NCBI GenBank assembly: GCA_024760505.1
Contig: CP058931.1
Location: 3,420,001-3,484,000 of the forward strand
DNA from: Nitrospira sp.
GTDB taxonomy: Bacteria > Nitrospirota > Nitrospiria > Nitrospirales > UBA8639
Reading direction: 5' to 3'
Length of the DNA stretch: 64,000 bases
The notes beneath the pieces were generated by a model, which worked only from the letters and a program-made list of their open reading frames with translations, searched no databases and was not told the DNA's origin. The number at the start of each line of letters is the position of its first letter. Position 1 is the first letter of the stretch. Shown piece by piece: positions 19,113 through 27,113 of this stretch. The position numbers and the translations under genes are program-made.

Positions 19113-19808
19113 ATGCCTATCGAAAAAAAAATTACTGGAACAATTGATCTTAATACATTGCTTGCGTTTGGATTTGGTGTTGGATTTCTCGCAATTATGC
19201 TTGGTTTTGCAGTTGCCTTTCCAAATCCGACACCGTTTCAAATTCGAGTTTTCATGACTGCGTTGGCAACTTCCGCTGCCGGCGTGGGCGCGGTACTCCC
19301 CGGCTACCTTCATGTTGAATACAAGAATGTGTTCAGGGCTGGCGGTGCCTTGGGGCTATTCGCTGTTGTTTGGTTCTTCCAGCCCGTTATCGAAAAAAAT
19401 GCTGTCACATTTGAAACTCCAGAACAATCGCCGGACCCTGTAATCGCAACTTTTTTCGATGCCCTGGATCGTGGTGAAATCATGCAGGTCTACGATCAAA
19501 TTGATCCAGTCCTGCGTGAGAGTTGGGGAATCACTGCGCAGAGATGGGAAGAACTTTACAACGCGAATCTTCGGGATCTGGGCCCGATGGTAAGGCGAGA
19601 ATTGATGGGGGTTAACGCGCTTATATCGCCTTCGGGCTTTCCTCTTGGCTTGTATCGATATCAAAACTATCTAACGAAGTATAAAAACATAAAAGGATGC
19701 AGGGCAGAAAGTCTCATGGTACGAGCGACTCAGGATAAACTATGGCGGGTCTCCTCATATCAGATATCACCGGTCACCGTTGACTGCCCACCAAAGTTTC
19801 TTGAATAA
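19113..19808 (+). CDS. Membrane protein with DUF4019-like C-terminal domain
   Basis: This is a 231-residue protein with about three hydrophobic segments in the first 95 residues (LLAFGFGVGFLAIMLGFAVA, FMTALATSAAGVGAVLPGYL, GALGLFAVVWFFQPV). A soluble domain of ~125 residues follows: VIATFFDALDRGEIMQVYDQ, LRESWGITAQRWEEL, FPLGLYRYQNYL, LWRVSSYQI. That order resembles DUF4019, a small periplasmic or extracytoplasmic domain of unknown activity. It follows the protease gene in the same direction and may be its membrane-bound partner. I infer the domain family from pattern only. Confidence 0.65.
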   Translation: MPIEKKITGTIDLNTLLAFGFGVGFLAIMLGFAVAFPNPTPFQIRVFMTALATSAAGVGAVLPGYLHVEYKNVFRAGGALGLFAVVWFFQPVIEKNAVTFETPEQSPDPVIATFFDALDRGEIMQVYDQIDPVLRESWGITAQRWEELYNANLRDLGPMVRRELMGVNALISPSGFPLGLYRYQNYLTKYKNIKGCRAESLMVRATQDKLWRVSSYQISPVTVDCPPKFLE

Positions 19809-19902
19809 TGGACCCCTAATTAGGGTCACTTCACTCTCCAATATCAGATGGCTGGATGTTGTGGGACTTTCGAAATCGCTTTGTTAATCACAGAACAGCC
19901 AT

Positions 19903-20700
19903 TTACCGCTCTACGCGCTCTTCCGCACGACAGGTCACATTTGCATCAATAGTACAATTCCAGCCGAAAAAGCGATCACCCTCACAGTCGCATGAGCCTC
20001 TCATACTACCAGCTTGGACGTTACGATACTGATCTGGATCATCAAAAAAATCTTTGCAACCATCTGTCAGAATATCCCTTTCGACCATCTGCTTGGCGGC
20101 CTGACAAGCCATAGAACGAGAAGGGTATGATAACTCGGTATAGCCGGAAAATTCCAAAGTGTGGCTAACGGACTTCCATCTCGTACTCTGGTCATCTCCC
20201 CCGCCATGTTCTAGGCATGCAGCCAAATTGATCGCGCGTTGGGGTCCTGGGAGATGAGTCCAATCTCCCGGCCCTAACCGAGCAAGATCTGCTTGAACTT
20301 TAGGCACGTCATCGATATCGATTAACCCTTCCTTAACAAGAGTGACTATGCCAAAGCAATCTGCCTCTTGTTCTCTCGAGAGTGGATGTCCACTGCCGAG
20401 TAAATGTCCCAGTGCATGGTGTCCACATTCGTGTCCGTACCAGAACAATCGTGTCTCTGGTGCCATCCACATCAGGACATTTCGATTATAAAGGATAATT
20501 GGGCTGCCGTTAGGTGCGAGATTTGCGGCGGCAACGTCTTGCAGAGCATCGTAATTACTTGAAAACACCGGCCTACCGTATGCATCAACGCAGCCGTCAA
20601 AAGTTATTTGCGCGCGCGTGTTTGATGGCGAAAGACAAGACAGAACTGCTAATACGACCACCAGGTACAATCGAAACCAGTATGAGCAAAGTTGTCTCAT
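19903..20700 (-). CDS. Exported M48-like metalloprotease
   Basis: This 265-residue protein has a signal peptide (LYLVVVLAVLSCLSP…TRA). The zinc-binding helix reads FWYGHECGHHALGHLLG at ~88-104, containing an HExxH match (HECGH), with the third ligand probably in REQEADCFG ~20 residues later. That HExxH…ExxAD arrangement is typical of small M48-type peptidases. The C-terminal ~80 residues hold six or more cysteines (DGCKDFF, GSCDCEGDRFFGWNC, VTCRAEE), suggesting disulfides and an exported location. It faces away from the protease trio and has no obvious partner. Substrate unknown. Confidence 0.75.
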   Translation of the reverse strand: MRQLCSYWFRLYLVVVLAVLSCLSPSNTRAQITFDGCVDAYGRPVFSSNYDALQDVAAANLAPNGSPIILYNRNVLMWMAPETRLFWYGHECGHHALGHLLGSGHPLSREQEADCFGIVTLVKEGLIDIDDVPKVQADLARLGPGDWTHLPGPQRAINLAACLEHGGGDDQSTRWKSVSHTLEFSGYTELSYPSRSMACQAAKQMVERDILTDGCKDFFDDPDQYRNVQAGSMRGSCDCEGDRFFGWNCTIDANVTCRAEERVER

Positions 20701-20908
20701 AGCAGCGTGAATACCTTAAATTATCACATAAAAAAAGTAAAGGGCGGTAGCCTGGTCACTCATTCCATTCCTAAGTAAATAATAATATGTATGAATTTAC
20801 GACTTTTCTACCGTATGCGGCGAGGAATAAAAAAAACTCAGGTCCCGGTCGCTCCATTCGAAAAGTTCTAAAATCGTCCTGGAGCCCCAGGCCGTCTTTA
20901 GTAAACAG

Positions 20909-21394
20909 GTGGTGGCCAGGAAGCAAGCAGGTCGTCCACCCGAGTTGAATCTGGAAAGGGCGTCCACCATTTGCGCGCATTTGCAGGCCGGTCTCTTTAT
21001 TCAGTCCGCCCTGCAGGCCGAACAAGTCCTGCGCCGTACCTATTACAAGTGGATTGAGCAAGGGGAGCGGGATTTAGAGGCTGGGAAAAACTCAATTTTT
21101 TCAGAATTTTTTCACATGATAAAAAAGGCCGAAGTCGAAGTGGAAACTCGGAATATCCTGGCCGTTCAGGCCGGAGAATCCGGCTGGCAGGAAGCCGCAT
21201 GGTGGCTTGAACGCCGGTTGCCAGCCCGGTGGGGCAATCGGATGCGGTTGTGGCTTGAAGAAGCGCAGGACTTTGCCCGGAAGCTACTGAGCGTGCTGGT
21301 CGAGGAATTTCCTGATTGGGCGGTGGTGGAGCCCATTGTTTCAGAAATGAGCAAGATTGAGGGAAAACAGCGTGAGCTCGTAGCTTTAAGATAG
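20909..21394 (+). CDS. Phage small-terminase-like HTH protein
   Basis: This is a 161-residue protein. GRPPELNLERASTICAHLQA followed by RRTYYKWIEQGERDL resembles the helix-turn-helix of small-terminase-like or transposase-like DNA-binding proteins. The central block (FSEFFHMIKKAEVEVETRNI, then WQEAAWWLERRLPARWGNRM) is characteristic of that group. The start is one of two adjacent GTG codons without a clear ribosome-binding site, so the 5' end may be truncated. No large terminase or other phage structural gene follows, so it is probably a phage-derived orphan. Confidence 0.6.
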   Translation: MVARKQAGRPPELNLERASTICAHLQAGLFIQSALQAEQVLRRTYYKWIEQGERDLEAGKNSIFSEFFHMIKKAEVEVETRNILAVQAGESGWQEAAWWLERRLPARWGNRMRLWLEEAQDFARKLLSVLVEEFPDWAVVEPIVSEMSKIEGKQRELVALR

Positions 21395-21939
21395 CTAAGC
21401 TTGTTCGACCTGGTTTTTACGGTTGATCGATTGCCGATGCTTTTTACCCGTTAAGCTATCTCTCCCTTTCCGAGGGATGGCACTAGCACGAAGATCTTAT
21501 TGAATCAGAATCAAGGGAAACGGGAAACGCGCCCGTTGACGGAGCACTCCTTTGAACGGAGAAGGCAGGGGTTACACCTGGCCTTTTTCATTTTTGACTG
21601 TCCTCTTCTCAATTCCCTTTATTCACTGGTTCTTGTTAGATAGTCCTTTGAGGTTGTTGGTAGGTCCAGCAACCTCGTTCCAACGTGGGCAACCCCTATG
21701 CCTCTACATCGCGCAATCCGTACTCCGCATCTTCACGACAGGTTTTTTGCTTCTGCCGGCCACGGGCTCTGCTTTCATGCTCCCAACATACGTCTTTGAC
21801 TTTGATGCCACTCTCCCCTTGTTTCAAGATCGCAATAATTTGTGTTTCGCGGAATCGAGCCCTTTTTAAGAGGCCCTCCTGGGTGAATGAGGCAAGATAG
21901 CTCTACTTTTGATCTGTCCTGGGGAGCCTACACTTTGAT
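21395..21939. other. Gap with terminator-like hairpin and gene debris
   Basis: A weak hairpin at about 21561-21587 (AAGGCAGG…CCTGGCCTTTTT) could terminate the upstream gene. Around 21783-21820 a short frame reads TYVFDFDATLPLF, resembling VFDSDATVIFTYG of the next pseudogene, so this is probably an older fragment of the same gene family. Nothing else is recognisable. Confidence 0.45.
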
Positions 21940-22341
21940 CATCAGTATTTGCCCCGCACGAGAGCCAATGTCTTTGACTCCGATGCCACGGTCATCTTTA
22001 CCTATGGGCCGTTGTCGGGTGGTTCGTTGCAGACCGCCACATACGCTCACCATTTAGAAAAGCCCTATCATGATGTGGATTTGAAAAGGACGACTCGGGG
22101 GAAGGCGGTTGAGGGGATTGTGCGTTGGCTTGGTGGGGATGAGGAGTTAAGTGATTATGATGAATATGTTGCCAAGCCGCCGCTGGAGTGCATCCTCAAT
22201 GTGGCGGGATCACGGGAGAGCCACGCCCCAGGTATACAGGATGCCGTGTTTCAACTCATGGTAGATGTACTCATTCAGGTGAACTCTGCCTGTAAACAAT
22301 TCTATTCAATAGGAGATTCACAAAGTCCGATAAAGAAATAA
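21940..22341 (+). pseudogene. YpsA-type Rossmann-fold protein, N-terminus missing
   Basis: The frame encodes RTRANVFDSDATVIFTYGPL, then HHLEKPYHDVDLKR, WLGGDEELSDYDEY and LNVAGSRESHAPGI. These match the second half of the circularly permuted YpsA-like family annotated as putative molybdenum carriers. The usual first ~60 residues (glycine-rich SGGQTGVDRAA-type loop) are absent, and upstream sequence shows only debris. The frame also runs ~20 residues past the usual end. I therefore call it a remnant. Family function is not established. Confidence 0.65.
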
Positions 22342-22373
22342 TATTCGAGATACAGCTAGCACTCTGAGAAGCC

Positions 22374-23122
22374 ATGCCCCCAGCTATGATTCTTCGCCTC
22401 ACCCTGCACATTGTCTTCGTTCTGTTTATACAAATCGGCTTGAGCCATGCCGCCACCTTTCAAGCCAAGGTCATCCACGTCGCCGATGGGGATACCATCA
22501 CCGTTCTAAATAACAGCAACCGGCAAATCAAGATACGCCTCAATGGCATCGACTGCCCCGAGAAAGCCCAAGCCTATGGGAACAGGCGAAACAGTTCACC
22601 AAAGACCTAGTCCATGGCGAAACGGTCACGATCAACTCCCACGGTCAGGACAAATATGTCCGCACAATTGGAGATGTGGTCCTAGAAGATGGCCGGACCC
22701 TGAATCAGGAATTAGTGAAGGCAGGCTATGCGTGGTGGTATCGGAAGTATGCGCCGGGCAATATAGTCCTTGAGAAGTTAGAAACAGAGGCCCGAGACGC
22801 GAAGCTTGGTTTGTGGCAGGACCCAACTCCCGTTCCTCCCTGGACCTTCCGGAAGTTAAAAAGAGGTGAGTCCCTCCGTGTTGAAGAAATTCCTGCTTTT
22901 AGTGGACCCTCAGAACGTGGGCCGCCAAGCTTTGGGGAATCACTCAACCAACTGCAAACCCCTCTCCGCTTACCCATTCTCGGCAACCGCCGGAGCCATA
23001 TTTACCACCGCCCAGATTGTCCAAGCTACAGTCAGATTGCCTCTCGTAACCAGGTCCCCTTTTCCAACGCAGCAGAAGCCGAAGCAGCCGGGTATCGTCA
23101 GGCGAGGAATTGTCCGCACTAA
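22374..23122 (+). pseudogene. Staphylococcal-nuclease-like exported nuclease, frameshifted (copy 3)
   Basis: A signal peptide (LHIVFVLFIQIGLSHAA) leads into VIHVADGDTITVLN and IRLNGIDCPEKAQAYG. One base is missing near 22581 (GGGAACAGG where GGGAAACAGG would be expected). After that the correct frame continues as QAKQFTKDLVHGETVTINSH, VRTIGDVVLEDGRTLNQELV, YAWWYRKYAPGN, a ~45-residue linker and the C-terminal cysteine/histidine domain (HIYHRPDCPSYSQIASRN … ARNCPH). This is the best preserved of the three copies, with a single lesion. Its 3' end and tail match the fragment at 13850. The intact protein would be a periplasmic or secreted nuclease. Confidence 0.85.
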
Positions 23123-23250
23123 ACTACACCCACAGCATTTCCAGTTTACATTGTTGAACAAATTTCATAGTGTGAGGGAATTAAGCGACACCACAGGCTT
23201 TGGGACACGTGAAGGTCTGCTTTCGACCCATTGCGGACATTCTTACGGTT
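23123..23250 (+). repeat. Duplicated nuclease tail region, copy 2
   Basis: This is the counterpart of 14036-14165, about 80 percent alike by eye. It ends 27 bases before the start of the PHP-ATPase gene and contains motif copy 2. Confidence 0.75.
23215..23242 (+). repeat. Palindromic GTCYGC…GCGGAC motif, copy 2 (left of Ppl-like operon)
   Basis: GTCTGCTTTCGACCC is followed by ATTGCGGACATTC. The ends GTCTGC and GCGGAC form a stem with one G-T pair. It is in the same orientation as the copy at 25718, and the two enclose the PHP-ATPase gene and its small partner with only 34 and 5 bases to spare. Confidence 0.7.
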
Positions 23251-23276
23251 TTAAATAAGAGAAATTGTGAGGGCGT

Positions 23277-25420
23277 ATGAAAATAGACATTCATGTACAC
23301 ACAAAAAAGACTAAGCAGGGTGATGCTACTACTCGGGAGATTGATGCGAAAAGGTTTCATGAGATAATTTCATCGACTGAAGTAAAGATAGTAGGAATCA
23401 CAAATCATAACGTCTTTGATTTTACTCAGTATGAAGAATTCGTCGGAGAGGTAGGCGAAGATTTTCAAATATGGCCTGGTGTTGAGCTTGATATACTTGA
23501 AGATGGACGTAGAGGACATTTAATACTGATAGTTTCCCCCGAACATGCAAAGATTCTAGAAGATACCATAGTAAAAATTACTGAAGACTCTGATCCAGAT
23601 AGTTTTAATATTTCGATCGACGATGTTATTTCTTATTTCGACAAGCTGAAACCACTTTACATAGCGCACTATAAGAATAAAAAACCAGATTTGTTAGACA
23701 AAGATGTTGAGCGCATTTTTGCAAAAACCACTAACAAAAATAGAGTACTTAAAGAAGCAACAAATGCCGTGTCTGCTGGAATATTCATTAGTCATGGGCA
23801 CGCTTCTATTTATGGCTCTGATGTCCAAAATTGGGAAAAATATCAATCATTTCACTCAAAGAACCTTCCCGACCTGAGATTGCCAGTCGAAAGTTTTGAG
23901 CAATTTTGTTTGTTGCTCGATAAGGATCAAATGGCAATAGATACTCTTTTAGACAAGAAGCAGCCAGAGAAAATACGAATAAAACCTTTTAAAGATGATG
24001 CTTGGCTGGAACTGATCGTTTACGACGATATAAATATATTTTTTGGAGCAAAAGGAACGGGTAAATCAGAAATACTCACTGCAATAGGAAGCTATTATGC
24101 AAACAAAGGTATCGGATGCCGAAAATTTGAAGCTGGTACTGTTCGATTAGAAGACACTTATGATTTGAGTGGGAAAAAAATACAAGTAGACCTGAAAGAC
24201 CATAACATTGATTATTGTAACAAGGAGATCGAAATAATTAAAAATGCCCATGAAGTAAGCATAACTAGTTTGCCTAGGTACAGACAGTTTTATTCAGAAA
24301 GTCTTAAAAATCAAAAAACAAAGCGAATAAAAATCAAAGATTTCGTCACTGTTAATACCCAGAAGTTCGAGCGGGAATTCGAGAATGTACTAAATACGAA
24401 TATAAAAGTAAAAGAATTCAAAAGCTACATCGATAAAAGCCCAATTATTAAAGAGGTTTTGAGTGAAGATAAAATCGATACTCTTGCTTCAATTTTGAAA
24501 GAAGCTATTGAGGGGCTGGAAGAAAAAAGCTTTGAAAAATTTTTAGAGGGAAAGGCAGCCTTTCTTTTCAATGGGATTATCGAAAAATTCAAGAAAGAGG
24601 TTTCCAGAAAAACAGGTACTCCTACTAAACCAAGCGGAATAGGATTTCACGAATATGCCGCAAATAGAATGAAAATCGAAATTGCTGCAACTACGATATT
24701 GGAAAATATAGGTAAAAAATCGAGGTAGCCGAAGAATATGTCGGGAATCTAGATGATAAAGGCGATCTATATTGCAAAACAGAGATCGTCATTCAGAATG
24801 GTTCAATACAAGCAGGTAAGTTCAAGCCCATTCGCCCAGTCAAAAAAAATACACAAAAAAGGTTTTCCACAATAATAGAAAAAATAAAAAACTCTGTGTA
24901 TTCCGATGATCTGTTTAATAAAATTGCCGAACTTAATGAAGAAGAGGATATTGATTCTGTACCAACTATTCTTGAGCTTTTGGTTTTCCACAAATATTTC
25001 ACTATAAATGGGGAACCATATGATCCATCGACGGGCGAGGCCTCAATGATATTGCTTCATAGAGAACTTAGCGAGGATAAGGACGTATATATTTTAGATG
25101 AGCCAGAAAAAAGCCTGGGAAATGAATACATTAACAACGTGATTGTACCTTTAATTAAGGAAAAGGCGAAGATTGGCAAAAAGATATTCATAGCCACACA
25201 TGATGCCAATATTGCTGTTAGAACTTTGCCCTACAATTCAGTTTATCGGCATCATGATCGACGGGGATATAGCACATATGTAGGCAATCCATTTTCCAAT
25301 GGCCTTGTAGAAATCAAGGAAAGGCTACAAATAAAGGACTGGAAAGAGGTAAGCATGAGAACGCTGGAGGGCGGAAGAGATGCTTTTGGGGAAAGAGGTA
25401 AGATTTATGGTAACCCATGA
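23277..25420 (+). pseudogene. PHP-domain/ABC-type ATPase, Ppl-like anti-phage protein, frameshifted
   Basis: Two consecutive frames (23277-24728 and on to 25420) make one ~714-residue protein if one A is added to the A6 run at 24714-24719. The N-terminal PHP domain shows IDIHVHTKK (H6, H8), GITNHNVFD, WPGVELDI and IFISHGHASIYGSD, metal-binding positions of PHP phosphoesterases. Walker A is GAKGTGKS at 257-264. After a helical insert, the second frame carries the signature-like PSTGEASMILLHREL, Walker B VYILDEPEKSLGN (~604-616) and the H-loop IATHDAN. This order matches Ppl, a defence protein reported in a large screen of anti-phage systems; I assign it by architecture. The break separates Walker A from Walker B, so without slippage the protein is inactive. 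The gene is visibly AT-richer than its neighbours, suggesting transfer. Confidence 0.8.
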
Positions 25421-25712
25421 GGCAGAAATTACTGAAAAGGACAATGAGCATTATCTAGTCTTAAAACTACCAGACAATTGTCTCTATATTCCTATTACTC
25501 AAGACTTACCAAAGGATGTCCAAAAAGTATTTAATCAGCTAATCATTGCCCTAAAAAAAGGAATATTTGCTTTTTCGATCGCAGAAATGGAAGGTGGGGA
25601 TATTTTTTATCATATTGCCAAGGAATACATTTCTCAACTGAATTCTGAGTTAAAGGATGTATTTAAGGAGATGGAGGATCATGGGTGGCTGGATTCTGAA
25701 AGTACTGATTAA
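25407..25712 (+). CDS. Small protein overlapping the Ppl-like gene
   Basis: This is a 101-residue acidic protein starting at ATG 25407, fourteen bases inside the end of the PHP-ATPase gene, with GAAAGAGG as ribosome-binding site. The overlap implies translational coupling and a shared role. The sequence (MVTHEAEITEKDNEHYLVLK, LPDNCLYIPITQDLPKDVQK, then two helices and a DHGWLDSESTD end) shows no motif I recognise. It could be a regulatory, sensor or antitoxin-like partner of the ATPase. The palindromic motif follows its stop after 5 bases, closing the unit. The frame is intact even though the ATPase is broken. Confidence 0.65.
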   Translation: MVTHEAEITEKDNEHYLVLKLPDNCLYIPITQDLPKDVQKVFNQLIIALKKGIFAFSIAEMEGGDIFYHIAKEYISQLNSELKDVFKEMEDHGWLDSESTD

Positions 25713-25717
25713 TTAAA

Positions 25718-25746
25718 GTCCGCTTTTGGCCGATGGCGGACAATTC
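25718..25746 (+). repeat. Palindromic GTCCGC…GCGGAC motif, copy 3 (right of Ppl-like operon)
   Basis: GTCCGCTTTTGGCCGATG is followed by GCGGACAATTC. The six-base ends pair perfectly around a 12-base loop. It lies immediately after the small partner gene and aligns with copy 2 in direct orientation. It could act as a terminator-like hairpin, but there is no T tract. A dispersed repeat or recombination site is at least as likely. Confidence 0.7.
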
Positions 25747-25910
25747 GGATGTGCTTAGAAATGTACCGCATACCCCATTCTGTTCCCCCCAGACTTCAGG
25801 CCTATACCCATTGACCACGCCCTTCCCCTTCCTCTGAGGCATTGCCCTTTTCGCTCTCCCAGACTGTACTATGAGCATCCCCGAGTACTCAGCCAAGTAG
25901 GGACAGCTTC

Positions 25911-26252
25911 ATGAAATTCGCCTGTGCGTTGAGTGCCCTTTGCGTTGTGCTCACTTTCGGCGGTGCCGCCTTGGCCGAATCCTATTCGCCCTCATGTGAG
26001 ATCGCCGTAGAAAAGATCGATACAGCCCGGAAAGCCCTCGTCCCGTTTCGTCGTCCCATAGAAATGGCGAGAGCCCATGAATATGGTGCGAATGGCAAAG
26101 CGGCGGCCTGTATTGGCAGTGGCCCCGATGGTGTAGATAAACCCTTCCGTTGTCATCCCAATGGCAGGCTCCATCCCAGACCAAGGACGATCAGGCGGCA
26201 GTCAACCTCTACCACCGGGCACGGTCAACGCCTGGTGATATTTGCATTAAAT
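25911..26252 (+). pseudogene. Small exported protein, C-terminus frameshifted
   Basis: ATG 25911 starts a good signal peptide (MKFACALSALCVVLTFGGAALA) and a mature part with SCEIAVEKIDTARKALVPFR. After about residue 82 the open frame becomes arginine- and threonine-rich. In another frame the DNA reads WQAPSQTKDDQAAVNLYHRA RSTPGDICIK and then stops, which looks more like the true end of a helical Cys-containing periplasmic protein. A one-base indel near 26160 would explain this. Function unknown. Confidence 0.5.
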
Positions 26253-27113
26253 GAATGAATGCAAGAGTTTGTCAGATTTTAGGGCATCCACATGGAGACA
26301 CCCCTATCAAAATTTTCCACCCATTGGACAGGTGGAAATTTTCGGGGGTGTACCAGGGGGCTGGTTTGGGAAGAAATCAGAAAAATGATTTTGGGTCGCC
26401 CAATTTGAAAACCAAACAGCTCTATTGTTTTTGGTAAACAATTGGGATTCCTCTTCCCCTTGAATCAACTATGAGAATTTCTCTCAGTGCCATTTTAATT
26501 GCTATTCAAAAAATCCAGAAAAAAAATGGACGTGGAAGGGGTCTTCAGTTTCTTTTTAAGTCACCAAGACTTCCTTCTTTTGAAGGATTGACTTTTAAGC
26601 ACTACTTGATACAGTGCGACGATCTCTGAATATTTTAAACCGTGGAATACTGCTACCCGGGGAAGTAAAATTTTCTTTAACAATAGGGAAATGGCCAAAA
26701 ATGTCACACCTCTAGTTATTCAATCTAAGAAAGGTTGGCTATGATTTGCCTTATCCAAAGAAGATTGTACAGGAAACCTCCATGCTTGGTAGGAAACTTC
26801 AAGTATGATTCAACCCTACCTCCATCTTCTTGTCTTACATTCCCTTTTCCTTGCCTTACCTCCTACTTCTCTGACCAATAAGATACCTTCTATTTCTCCT
26901 CTTTCTGGTTAAGAAAAGCCTGGCATCTCGAAAATTTGAAATTGCAGTATAAGAGTATGATCTATGGATGTGCGCTAAAAAGATAAGGTTTAGGAGGATT
27001 AAACTTGATCCTGTTTAAAGCTTATTTCCCGAAAAGAAAAAACTGGATTGGAAAAATATCTCAACTGGTAAATAAAACTGCTTTTTTGAAAATCAGAAAG
27101 GGGATCTAATGCC
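26253..27113. other. 860-bp non-coding region, AT-rich
   Basis: No gene is visible. The region contains the long inverted repeat at 26298-26351 and then AT-rich sequence that must hold the promoter and leader of the M23-domain protein. A GAAAGGGGATCT ribosome-binding sequence lies just before its ATG at 27114. Confidence 0.5.
26298..26351. repeat. Long imperfect inverted repeat
   Basis: Two stems are nested around the loop CATTGGACA-like centre: AAAATTTTCCACC (26309-26321) with GGTGGAAATTTT (26331-26342), and outside it ACACCCC (26298-26304) with GGGGTGT (26345-26351). Only one bulge and a small internal loop break the pairing. No T tract follows. It could be an operator, an RNA hairpin or the remnant of a mobile-element end. 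Confidence 0.55.

Noticed and set aside
20909..21394. Prophage packaging module
   Set aside because: Only a small-terminase-like gene is present; no large terminase, portal, capsid or tail gene lies nearby.
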